Positions 26,448 to 38,306 of a DNA stretch of 64,000 nt are shown piece after piece; within the stretch, counting starts at the first letter, position 1; each line of letters starts with the position of its first letter. The stretch is from the NCBI RefSeq assembly GCF_033568475.1, contig NC_133123.1, positions 7,369,001-7,433,000 on the forward strand, given 5' to 3'. The DNA is from Henckelia pumila (lineage: Eukaryota > Streptophyta > Magnoliopsida > Lamiales > Gesneriaceae). The notes under the pieces are model-generated. The model was not told the origin of the DNA. It was given only the letters and a program-made list of their open reading frames with translations, and made no database searches. The translations under genes and the position numbers were made by a program.

Positions 26448-27981
26448 TTTATTTAAACACCCAACACTATCCCTCACTTTATTTTTCAAATAAACAAAAA
26501 ACAAGAAAACAGGGACGATCGGTAGTTTCCCTCCATCACCCAACCGATTCTTCCCGCAAGAAAGCAGTGATCTTTTGTGATAAGTTTTTGAGATCAGAAA
26601 ATGGCACCGTTGACTAGAAGAAGCAAACACTCAAAAGATAAGTCAGTTGAAGGAGCTTCTAGAGTCCGGAAGAAAAAGAAATCTAGCACGGTGAAGAAGT
26701 CGAAAAAATCAAAAATAGGTAAACCATGTTTTAAATTTGTTAAATTGGCCGCTATATATGATTACTCTCTCGAGTAACTGAGAAAAAATTTTTCGTTTAG
26801 AGGAATAATTTGGTCCTCATTGTAAAAATCTTTAATATTTATGTGTTTTCATTATTTTTAGGGTTTCGTGGCTCAATTGTCTTAGTACCGTTCTTGTTTG
26901 CATATATTTGTCGAAACATTCGCATCATTATTCCTAAATTTTGTATTTAATTTTGACAGTTCCTCAGTTTAAATTATTTATCCCCAATTTTTAGGGTTTT
27001 GTTCTTGAAATTGTTTTTGAAGTATATCTTCGTAAATGAATTCTATATTGTTATGTTGTTGTGATGTTTGTGATTTATTGAATATATATTCAATAATGTT
27101 ATATTGTTGAAGACAATTGATAAATTTATGTATAAAAGTATCCAATTGTTCCCAAATTTGAAGTTTTTGTTATTTTCCATGCAATATTCCATTATGTTAT
27201 TTTTATAATGTAAAATTTTTGTAATGATTTTTAAATATTAGAAATGGCTGATGAAGAGGAAATATGTGATGATTTTGAGTCGATCAAAAGTGGCAAGGTT
27301 ATATTTACTCGATGTTCTCCCGCTTATTGTAAAAAAATAATGGAGGAGTAGAAGGTGGTCATAGGGAATGAACAAATGAGCAGAATAAAAGAAACTCTAT
27401 TCGGTAAATGGATAGACATGCCTGTTCTACCTGTGAGTAGTGGCAGGGTTGACTATCTGTTTAAAAGATTTGATAGTCCTTCATGCTCGTTCGTTGTTGG
27501 TGGCGATATTTCCATTCCTTTCACATCAAGAGACTTCTCAATCGTGCTTGGTTTGCATCAGAGAGGTCAACAAGTTGATCTGGACCTCAAGCTTGAATCA
27601 AGCTTTCTGTCTCGGCATTTCGGAGGGAAAATAAGCAACACTCATATGATCGTTATAAAAAAGAAGCTTGTTTTCCTTGCGAGTAGTAATGTCGAAGCTG
27701 ACATTGATGACTTTGTTCGAATGTTCATTTTGTTCATATTTAATTCTGTAATATTCTCGACTGGTAATTACATTACTCCTGCTTTTATCTTTCCCTATAT
27801 TGATGAACTGAGCACTTTTTTTGAGTTTGGATGGGGAGATGCTGCATTTAGGTTTTTATACCGAGAATTGGACAATCAAGCGAGTAAATTGTATTTGGAT
27901 GGTTGCACGGCTGGTTTGATGGTTAGTATATAATTATCTGAGTTATTGTGCTATTAATTTGTTGAATTTGTTTACTTATAT

Positions 27982-30044
27982 TGAAACATCTAATAATAAT
28001 AAATGCGGAATTTTTTTTTTATTAAAATACTAATTAAAATAGATGTACATACATGCCCATACATATATGCACAAAAATAAACAGATTTAAAAATAGCTCA
28101 AATAAAATGCAACATTTAATAAATTAAATGTCTGAGTCATGCATTAAATAAAAATATTGTTCTAAACAATTAAATAAAAGTTTGCATGCACTGAAAATAT
28201 TTCAATAAAAATATGTACTAGTACCAACCACTGAAAATGAATAAAAAGAACGACATGTTTAATATTTCATAAAAACATAATCATAAAAACTCAGACGACG
28301 GCCGCGGGGGATCACTGCATGCCCACTCATATGTCCTCGCCTCCGGTGGGTACTATGTCCTCTACATACTCACCTGCACAATATCAGTGTAGTGAGCCTA
28401 GAGGCCCAATATGCTAACATAACAAGGATTTAAAATAATTTAAATCACTTTAATACTAATACATACCATATACATGAATGAGCATGCTTAAAATAATATC
28501 ATTGACATCACATAACTTAAATTAACTTAAATATCATAATCATACATAATACATAAACATTGTTGAGCAAAGTATTTTCTAACATCGCATGGTTGTATCC
28601 ATAGTGTAACCTTAAATCATACATCAAATACTGATCAGCGTGGGAACCAACGTACGTGGCGGTGACGAATCACCTCTTAAATTGGCAGTAAACTGCCCTT
28701 CAATAGTTCACATATGGGGACGAATCCCCCTTAAATTGTCACACTACTTCAACTTCCAACATAAAATTATTTTCTTTTGCTCAACCTTAAACATTAAATC
28801 ATGCATAAAATTATTTCATAAATGCATGCACTTAAATAAAATGTGTGTCCTTCATATATATTTAATTTAATTTCATACTAACATATAAATATAAAAAAAT
28901 AACTTCAATGCATAAAAATAATTAAATATATATTCAGGACACATGCAAATTTATCCTGGATTATACTGACTGCTGGCCCTAACACTCAAGCCCATTTACT
29001 TAAATCTGGTCCATTAACACTGAGACTGGCCCATTAACATACTTAAGCCCAATAAAAATCATTCTAAGCCCAATTAAATAATTAAAGCCCATTAAAACAT
29101 TCCTGGCCCAATTAACGACCTATTTTGGCCCAATGGGCCCAAAAGCCCAAAGACTGGCCCAATAACTTCCATGGGCCCCCAAGGCCCATAAAAATTAGTG
29201 GACTCACTTAATTAATTTAAATTAAGCCCAATAATAATTAAATTTAACCCAAATAATTAAATGGAACCCAAATCGCTTTATTTTCAATTAATTGGCCCAA
29301 AAAACCAATTAAATCATAAAATACTTTAAAATTAAAAAGACTCGAGTCCGGCCCACCTAACCCGGACCCGGACCAACTTAACCCGACCCACTACCATACT
29401 GACCCGACCCAGGCCATAGACCCAACCCGGAACCAACCCTAACCCTAAACCCGTTGCCCCATTTTCCCGTCTCGGCTGCGGCCGTAAGCAGCAACCACTC
29501 CTTGGCTGCTGCCGGCCAGCTTCGGCCGCCCCTAGCCGGAGCGCCGCCGCCCAGACGTAGCCCACGTCTGGGCGGACCTAACCTGCACCAGCCCCCAGCC
29601 CCATGCAGCCTGGACCCCCATCACCGAACCTCCTTCTCCAAAACCTTAAACCTGCGCACCCCTGGAACCCGATCGACCTAGCTTGTTTCCTGGGCTCTTT
29701 TGGCTCGAACCACTCGAGCCACTCGAGTCCAGACCACCCTCTCTCAACCTAGGGACCCCCGACCAGCAGCTGGGCGCACCATGGATGAAAAAACGTGAGT
29801 ATAGATGGAAGAAATACATGAATATGGTGCAAACAACAAAGCCAAACCATTTTCTGAAAAGTAAAGAAAAGTTTCGATGCATACACTTCACTTACATAAT
29901 ACATACTGATATGGTGTTTAAAAAGAAAGGAAAATCATGCACAAATAATTCACATAATAATTTAACCCATAATCTAAAATTTTAAATAAATAAATTTTCT
30001 AATTATGCATGCGAATTCACGTATTTAAAATACCGGGTGTTACA
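27982..30044 (-). repeat. Chromovirus LTR (3' LTR in element orientation)
   Basis: It is 2063 bp long, ends TG...CA, and is nearly identical to 34889-38306 minus the insert there. It holds three short perfect stem-loop sequences near 28650-28730, about a dozen GGCCCA/AGCCCA motifs at 28980-29300, and a GC-rich segment at 29340-29780. Confidence 0.9.
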
Positions 30045-30060
30045 ATTCTCCCCCCCTTAA
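30045..30060 (-). promoter_or_regulatory. Polypurine tract of the chromovirus
   Basis: Next to the 3' LTR, the minus strand reads AAGGGGGGGAGAAT, a typical second-strand primer tract. Confidence 0.8.
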
Positions 30061-30079
30061 ATTGGATTTCGTCCTCGAA

Positions 30080-33000
30080 ATTAAAGTACTTACCCGAACA
30101 ACTCTGGGTAGCGAGTCCTCATATCTGCCTCGGTCTCCCAAGTAGCTTCCTCCTCCGAGTGATTCAGTCACTGGACTCTGACCATCGGTATGACACGTGT
30201 CCTAAGCCTCCGCTCCTCCCTAGCCAAGATCCGTATAGGCCTCTCCTCAAATGCTAACTCCGGTGTCAACTGAAGAGGCTTAAAATCCAACACATGTGAC
30301 GGGTTCGAGATGTATCTCCGAAGCATGGATACATGGAATACATTGTGCACTGCCGCTAGCCCTGGTGGTAGAGCTAAACGGTAGGCCAACGTGCCAACTC
30401 TCTCCAAGATCTCGAATGGCCCTATATACCTCGGGTTAAGCTTGCCTCTCCGGCCAAATCGCACTACTCCCTTCATAGGTGACACCTTCAGGAATACGTG
30501 ATCACCTACAGCGAACTCCAAATCTCGTCGTCGAGTATCTGCATAACTCTTCTGACGACTCTGAGCAGTCCTCATGCGATCCCGAATCTGTGTCACAATA
30601 TCAGCTGTCTGCTGCACAATCTCCGGTCCAAGTAAAATCCTCTCACCAACCTCATCCCAATGCACAGGAGATCTGCATCTCCTCCCATACAATGCTGCAT
30701 AAGGAGCCATACCTATAGACGACTGAAAACTGTTGTTATAGGTAAACTCCACTAATGGCAGTCTAGTCTCCCACGAGCCCTGAAAATCGATGACACAAGC
30801 TCTCAGAAGATCCTCGAGAACCTGGATCACTCTCTCAGACTGACCATCTGTCTGGGGATGGAATGTTGTGCTGAACAAAAGTCTAGTCCCCAAAGCTGTG
30901 TGCAGACTCTTCCAAAACGCGGATGTGAATCTCGGATCTCTGTCTGACACAATCGACACTGGTATGCCATGCAGTCTAACAATCTCCTTGATGTAAAGCT
31001 CTGCATACTATGTCAATGAGTAAGTAGTCCTCACCGGCAAGAAATGAGCTGACTTGGTGAGTCTATCCACAATCACCCAAATCGCTGTGCAACCTCTGGC
31101 ACTCCTCGGTAAGCCAACCACAAAGTCCATCGTAATATTCTCCCATTTCCATTCCGGAATAGGAAGAGGTCTAAGAAGTCCTGCTGGACGCTGATGCTCT
31201 GCCTTGACTTGCTGACAAGTCAAGCACTCTGACACAACTCTCCCGATGTCTCTCTTCATCCCGGGCCACCAATACAATAGCTGCAAATCTCTGTACATCT
31301 TCGTACTTCCGGGGTGAATGGAATACGGAGATGTGTGAGCCTCTGCTAAAATCTCAGATCTCAACTGATCGACGTTCGGTACCCACATCCTACCACGGTA
31401 CTGAACAATGCCATCCACAACTGTATAAAGACGACCACCCTTGGCCTCATCTCTCTGCCTCCAACGCTGTAACTCCTCATCAGTAGTCTGTCCAACTCTG
31501 ATCCGATCTCACAGAATCAGCTGCACCGTCAACACTGACAAGCTCGGTGCATGACCACTCGAGTAAAACTCCAAATCAAACCTCTGAATCTCGCTCTGCA
31601 GTGGTAGCTGCACTGACAAACACGATACCACTGACGACTTCCGACTCAAAGCATCGGCCACTACATTAGCTTTACCTGGATGGTAGCTAATGTCACAGTC
31701 ATAATCCTTCACTAACTCCAACCATCTCCGTTGCCTCATGTTCAACTCCTTCTGAGTGAAGAAGTACTTGAGGCTCTTGTGATCCGTGAAAATCTTGCAC
31801 TTCTCGCCATACAGATAGTGCCTCCAGATTTTCAAAGCAAAGACCACTGCTGCTAACTCCAAATCATGTGTCGGGTAGTTCTGCTCGTGAATCTTCAACT
31901 GCCTCGACGCATAAGCAATAACCTTACCACACTTCATAAGTACTGTGCCTAAACCTAGCTTAGACGCGTCGGTGTACACCACTAACTCCTCGTGCGGTAC
32001 TGTCATCGCTAAAACCGGTGCGATAGTGAGTGCTTCCTTCAGCTGATCAAAGCTCCTCTGATAGTCTGGACTCCAAATAAACTTCGTATTCTTCTTGGTT
32101 AAGGAAGTCAAGGGTACTGCAATAGAGGAAAAACCCTTGATGAACTTCCTATAATATCCTGCCAAACCCAAGAAACTGCGAATCTCCGAAGCATTCCTCG
32201 GAATACCCCATTTTTGCACTGCCTCAACCTTCGACTGATCCACTGCAATCCCATCTCTCGAAATAACGTGGCCAAGAAATGCCACCTGCTCGAGCCAAAA
32301 CTCGCACTTGCTGAACTTGGCATACAAACGATGCTCCCTCAAAGTCTGCAAGGCTGTCTGCAGATGCTGTCTATGCTCCTCAATGCTCCTAGAGTAGATC
32401 AAGATATCATCAATGAAGACTATTATGAACTGATCAAGATACGGCTGAAAAACTCGGTTCATGAGATCCATGAAAACCGCTGGAGCATTGGTCATCCCAA
32501 ATGGCATCACCAAGAACTCGTAATGCCCATAACGTGTCCGAAAAGCAGTCTTGGACACATCTGCCTCTCTAACTCGCAGCTGATGGTAACCAGATCGCAG
32601 GTCGATCTTGGAGAACACCGAAGCTCCCTGCAACTGATCAAATAAGTCCTCTATCCTCGGCAGTGGGTACTTATTCTTCACTGTGACCCTATTGAGCTCT
32701 CGATAATCGATGCACAGTCTCATACTGCCATCCTTCTTCTTCACAAATAACACTGGAGCTCCCCATGGAGAAAAGTTAGGACGAACAAAGCCTTTCTCTA
32801 ATAATTCCTGTATCTGCTCCTTCAACTCTTTCATCTCGGTAGGAGCGAGTCTGTATGGTGCCTTAGATATAGGCACGGTGTCTGGCACTAAGTCAATGCT
32901 GAACTCCACATCTCTCACTGGTGGAATTCCTGCAACATCCTCCGGAAAGACATCTGGAAAGTCACAAACCACCTCTATCTCTGATAATGATCTGCTAGAT

Positions 33001-33430
33001 GGTTCTGAGGCCGTGACAATACTCGCTAGAAACCCCTGGCAACCCCGTCTCAACAACTTCCTCTCCTGAATAAGAGATATCACCTGAGGAAAATCACTGC
33101 TCTGAGATGCATGGAAAGTAAACGGGTCGCCTCCTGACGGTTTCACTGACACTGACCTCCGACGAAAATCAATCGAAGCTCCATTGACTATCAACCAGTC
33201 CATACCCAATATCAAATCAAAGCCGCTTAACGGCAAAACCACTACATCTGCGCGAATGGAGTGTCCCTGTAGCTCTAACTCCAGCTCTCGGATGACACTA
33301 GAGGTAGTAATAATCTGTCCTGACGGCATAGTGACATCATAACCACTGTTGGCAATCTCCGGTGTGATTCCTATCCGTCTGATGAACTCTAGGGAGATAA
33401 ACGAATGCGTAGCCCCTGAATCTAGCAACG
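30080..33430 (-). mobile_element. Chromovirus pol region
   Basis: It shows an aspartic protease signature ([10 protein letters not shown]), reverse transcriptase ([20 protein letters not shown]), RNase H ([20 protein letters not shown]), integrase with an HHCC-type finger and core ([19 protein letters not shown]), then a chromodomain-like C-terminus (SEEEATWE). This order and the chromodomain place it among chromoviruses. It is a fossil copy with a few breaks. Confidence 0.9.
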
Positions 33431-33649
33431 CAAACGTGGAGTTACCTCTAACTAGAATTCTTCCTGCACGCAGAAAATTCCCAATAATTTCATGCCACTA
33501 CTAAACTTTCCCCCAACGAGACACTAATAACCCTTAATTCTAATCACAAGTAAAACATGCTTCTTATTCTAACATACAGATAGATAACCCAAATAACCAC
33601 AATTTCGCAAGAAAACTAGATTCTTAACCAAAGGAAAAATTGTAAAATA

Positions 33650-34717
33650 CTAGGGATAAGATATACCGGTGATCAAGGAGGTGTCTGGGTCTGCCTCCTC
33701 TGCCTGCATGACGAACACTCTACCAGCCGTGTTCTTCTTCCTCGGGCAGTTAGCTATCTGGTGCCCTGGCTCTCTGTAGTGGTAAAAAACTCCTGCTCCC
33801 AACAAAAAAGGTCCCGAATGCATCTTCTGACACTTCGGGCAAGTAGGAAAACCTATAGCATTAGGGGCCCCGCCCCTCTGCTGCTGTGGCCTCTGCTGCT
33901 GCGGCCTCTGCTGCGGATTCGGGCCCTTAGCCGGCCCAGTAAACTGTTTCTTCGCAGGAGGCTGCGAAGGTGGTCGCTGATACCCCGACTGAATCTGTCT
34001 CTTCCCCTGCTGCTCTCGCTGCATCTCTCTCCTACCCTCCTCTGACCTCAGTGCTCTACTAACTGCCGCCTCATATGTAGCGACGTCCATCATACATACG
34101 TCGTGCTTGATATCCGCTCTCAGTCCCTCCACAAACTGCCTCATCTTCTCCGGTGGACTGTCTGCAATCAGAGGCACGAAATGACAGCCCCTCTCGAACT
34201 GGCTCACGTACTCAACCACTGACCTGTCCCCCTGCCGGAGACTCATAAACTCCCGGATCATGCGACTCCTCACATCCTCCGTGAAATACTTGGCGTAGAA
34301 GACACACCTGAACTCCGCCCAAGACAGTGTAGGGAGGTGTACTCCCCTGACAGCACCCTCCCACCAAAGAGCTACGTCTCCCCTCAACATATACGTCGCA
34401 CAGTTCACCCTGTCCGCATCTGTGATTCCCATATATGCAAAGATGGACTCCAAAGAATGAATCCACCCCTCAGCCACCAATGGATCGGTGGTACCAAGGA
34501 ACTCCTTTGGCCCCTTCTTCTGGAACCGCTCAGCTACGTCCTCCTCATGGGACATTCTGGGACGTGAAGCCTGCTGCTCTAACAGAGAAGTAACTCCTGC
34601 CATCAAAGTAGCATTGGCCTGCTCCAATGCTGCAAGTGGGTTCTGCGGAGGTGGAGGTGGAGGTGTAGATTCCCCACGTCTGTTCATCGGTCTGGGAGGC
34701 ATTCTGCACCACCACAT
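33650..34717 (-). mobile_element. Chromovirus gag region
   Basis: A capsid-type domain (WWEGAVRG, FYAKYFTEDVRSRM, FMSLRQGDRSVVEYVSQF) is followed by a Gln/Pro-rich linker and a zinc-knuckle-like C-terminus. These are typical of the gag of plant Ty3/gypsy elements. Confidence 0.88.
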
Positions 34718-34874
34718 ATTTTTTACGTAAATCGAAATGCATAACTAAGTGTTTTAACATTAATGCTAACTTAAATTCTTAAAAGTAAATCATGCTATAA
34801 ACACTTAAAACTTACAGACCGGTAGCGTGGATTTCTGAGCTCGCATAGCAGTGATGACCCCACCAAGAACGCGT

Positions 34875-34885
34875 CTCTGATACCA
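34875..34885 (-). promoter_or_regulatory. Primer binding site (initiator tRNA-Met)
   Basis: On the minus strand TGGTATCAGAG lies three bases inside the 5' LTR. This matches the 3' end of plant initiator tRNA-Met and fixes the element's orientation. Confidence 0.88.
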
Positions 34886-34888
34886 ATT

Positions 34889-37800
34889 GAAACATCTAAT
34901 ACTAATAAATGCGAAATTTTTTTTATTTATTAAAATACTAATTAAAATAGATGTACATACATGCCCATACATATATGCACAAAAATAAACAGATTTAAAA
35001 ATAGCTCAAATAAAATGCAACATTTAATAAATTAAATGTCTGAGTCATGCATTAAATAAAAATGTTGTTCTAAACAATTAAATAAAAGTTTGCATGCACT
35101 GAAAATATTTCAATAAAAATATGTACTAGTACCAACCACTGAAAATGAATAAAAAGAACGACATGTTTAATATTCCATAAAAACATAATCATAAAAACTC
35201 AGACGACGGCCGCGGGGGATCACTGCATGCCCACTCATATGTCCTCGCCTCTGGTGGGTTGACCGGCTAAATCGGTTTGATAAAAATCTACTGGCAAGCG
35301 CACCAGGTCAAGTAATAGTAAAGTGGACTGAGAGTCCAAGTATCGATCCCACAGGGACTGCAGTCAATTCTCAAGAATTAATTATTTTACTTAATCTAGA
35401 CAAAATAATAGAAGGATTTTGAATTAAATAAAATAAGAATATAAAATAAAAACTGATTAAGAAATAAGAATAAAAATAACTGAAGATAAAAATAATTAAG
35501 ACAAAGACAACCAAGACACACGTAGGTACCGAACAAATCACGTAACATGTAGTCGATTCAGGACTCAGATTTAATTTTAATTCATGGGAATTCTCCTAGT
35601 TTGTTCAAAGGTCTATTTCTAGAACAATCAAACCTATTCAAATATTGATGAACTAATCTTTCGTAATTCTAATCAAATTTGAATGCATTAAATATTTGTG
35701 AAAATTCAGTTTACACCTAAACCGCACACTGAAACCGAATTCTATTTCTAGTCGGTTTTACAATATGTTAATTATCAGAGTGATCAAAATCAAAACCTCC
35801 TCTGTCGATTTGGAATTGATTAACATGCAAGCAAACAGTTGATCAGACTATTCACAAGATAAATATAAATCTGACAATCAATAAAATAAAATCAACTCTA
35901 AAAAATCCCAAACAAACATCCAAGTTTTTTACATAAATTTGTTCAGCCCAATCACGCCGTCTTGGTTGAAAATAAACTACTCAATAATTAAAAACAATAA
36001 TTCAAAAATAAAAATAAAAAGAAGAAAAGAAAGAATAAATCTTCTTTCCCAAGCCTTGTAGCCGCCTCCTCTGTGTTCTCTGCGCTCTGGAGCTTCCGAA
36101 ACCCTCAAAAATATGTTATATCTTCTATATATATGGTCCGGAACGCCTATCAGTTAATTTCCTCCCAAAACAAGGACTTTCGGAACACATATGACCCCCG
36201 AACACGCGCGCGTGCGCGGCATTAGGCCTCGCGCGCGCGCAGCACATAAAAACAGAGGCCTGTACGTCGGAATCGCGCGCGCGCGAGCTTGATTCTCGCG
36301 CGCGCGCAGTACAAAAAATCTGCGCCGAGCGATAATTTTCAAAAATTCATATCTCGAGATCTAGCCGTCGGATTGAGCTGAAATTTGGACAGCAGCTTCA
36401 AAACATCTTTAACTTTAATCTGAACGGTAAAGATTGGATTTCAATGTCTCTAAAATTAAATATGATTTTTCGATCAAGGCTGCTCCGTAATTCACTCTTC
36501 AAAATTCCATTTTCCTACAAAATTAACCCAAGGAGTGAAATACACACACATGCACTAAAACACATAAAAATAATATGAATGCACACAAAATAAACATAAA
36601 AATAACATGAAATAATGCATACAAAATGCACTTATCATGGGTACTATGTCCTCTACGTACTCACCTGCACAATACCAGTGTAGTGAGCCTAGAGGCGCAA
36701 CATGCTAATATAACAAGGATTTAAAATAATTTAAATCACTTTAATACTAATACATACCATATACATGAATGAGCATGCTTAAAATAATATCATTGACATC
36801 ACATAACTTAAATTAACTTAAATATCATAATCATACATAATACATAAACATTGTTAAGCAAAGTATTTTCTAACATCGCATGGTTGTATCCATAGTGTAA
36901 CCTTAAATCATACATCAAATACTGATCAGCGTGGGAACCAACGTACGTGGCGGTGACGAATCACCTCTTAAATTGGCAGTAAACTGCCCTTCAATAGTTC
37001 ACATATGGGGACGAATCCCCCTTAAATTGTCACACTACTTCAACTTTCAACATAAAATTATTTTCTTTTGCTCAACCTTAAACATTAAATCATGCATAAA
37101 ATTATTTCATAAATGCATGCACTTAAATAAAATGTGTGTCCTTCATATATATTTAATTTAATTTCATACTAACATATAAATATAAAAAAATAACTTCAAT
37201 GCATAAAAATAATTAAATATATATTCAGGACACATGCAAATTTATCCTGGATTGTACTGACTGCTGGCCCTAATACTCAAGCCCATTTACTTAAATCTGG
37301 CCTGAGACTGGCCCATTAACATACTTAAGCCCAATAAAAATCATTCTAAGCCCAATTAAATAATTAAAGCCCATTAAAACATTCATGGCCCAATTAACGA
37401 CCTATTCTGGCCCAATGGGCCCAAAAGCCCAAATAATGGCCCAATAACTTCCATGGACCCCCAAGGCCCATAAAAATTAGTGAACTCACTTAATTAATTT
37501 AAATTAAGCCCAATAATAATTAAATTTAACCCAAATAATTAAATGGAACCCAAATCGCTTTATTTCCAATTAATTGGCCCAAAAACCAATTAAATCATAA
37601 AATACTTTAAAATTAAAAAGACTCGAGTCCGGCCCACCTAACCCAGACCCGGACCAACTTAACTCGACCCACTACCCTACTGACCCGACCCGGAACCAAC
37701 CCTAACCCTAAACCCATCGCCCCCTTTTCCCGTCTCGGCTGCGGCCGTGAGCAGCAGCCACTCCTTGGCTGCTGCCGGCCAGCTCCGGCCGCCCCTGGCC

Positions 37801-38306
37801 GGAGCGCCGCCGCCCAGACGTAGCCCACGTCTGGGCGGACCTAACCTGCGCCAGCCCCCAGCCCCATGCAGCCTGGACCCCCATCACCGAACCTCCTTCT
37901 CCAAAACCCTAAACCTGCGCACCCCTGGAACCCGATCGGCCTAGCTTGTTTCCTGGGCTCTTTTGGCTCGAACCACTCAAGCCACTCGAGTCCAGACCAC
38001 CCTCTCTCGACCTAGGGACCCCCGACCAGCAGCTGGGCGCACCATGGATGAAAAAATGTGAGTATAGATGGAAGAAATACATGAATATGGTGCAAACACA
38101 AAGCCAAACCATTTTCTGAAAAGTAAAGAAAATTTTCGATGCATACACTTCACTTACATAATACATACTGATATGGTGTTTAAAAAGAAAGGAAAATCAT
38201 GCACAAATAATTCACATAATAATTTAACCCATAATCTAAAATTTTAAATAAATAAATTTCCTAATTATGCATGCGAATTCACGTATTTAAAATACTGGGT
38301 GTTACA
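34889..38306 (-). repeat. Chromovirus LTR (5' LTR), carrying a nested insertion
   Basis: Without the 1378-bp element at 35260-36637 and its 5-bp duplication, it is about 2.03 kb and matches the LTR at 27982-30044. Confidence 0.9.
35260..36637. mobile_element. Solo LTR nested in the chromovirus LTR
   Basis: A 1378-bp block starts TGACCGGC, ends CTTATCA and is flanked by the 5-bp repeat TGGGT (35255-35259 and 36638-36642); the other chromovirus LTR has the empty site. No coding region or second LTR is present, so it is a solo LTR or a small non-coding LTR element. It contains GATCCCACAGGGA, a motif I associate with plant LTRs, and CG-alternating tracts at about 36200-36310. It is the youngest insertion event visible here. 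Confidence 0.85.

Larger units (their letters stand above)
27982..38306 (-). mobile_element. Ty3/gypsy chromovirus (Tekay/Del-like), minus orientation
   Basis: An LTR retrotransposon of 10.3 kb with TG...CA ends, flanked by the 5-bp direct repeat TATAT (27977-27981 and 38307-38311). Parts in order of its own reading direction (right to left): LTR, tRNA-Met primer site, gag, protease, reverse transcriptase, RNase H, integrase, chromodomain-like tail, polypurine tract, LTR. Its LTRs differ by about one to two percent by eye once a nested insertion is excluded, so it arrived recently. It lies in an intron of the MULE protease gene. The coding part is broken in a few places, and this copy is treated as a fossil. 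Confidence 0.92.

Noticed and set aside
28640-28870. A 76-codon frame present identically at 28640 and 36931
   Set aside because: The identity simply reflects the two LTRs of one retrotransposon; the frame spans palindromic LTR sequence and has no protein family features.
29332-29891. Several overlapping Pro/Arg/Gly-rich frames, repeated near 37613-38166, 41142-41616 and 46144-46836
   Set aside because: They are GC-rich LTR core read in open frames by composition; no start context, splice pattern or homology supports a gene.
32214-33069. Plus-strand frames over the pol region
   Set aside because: They are shadows of the minus-strand retrotransposon coding sequence.
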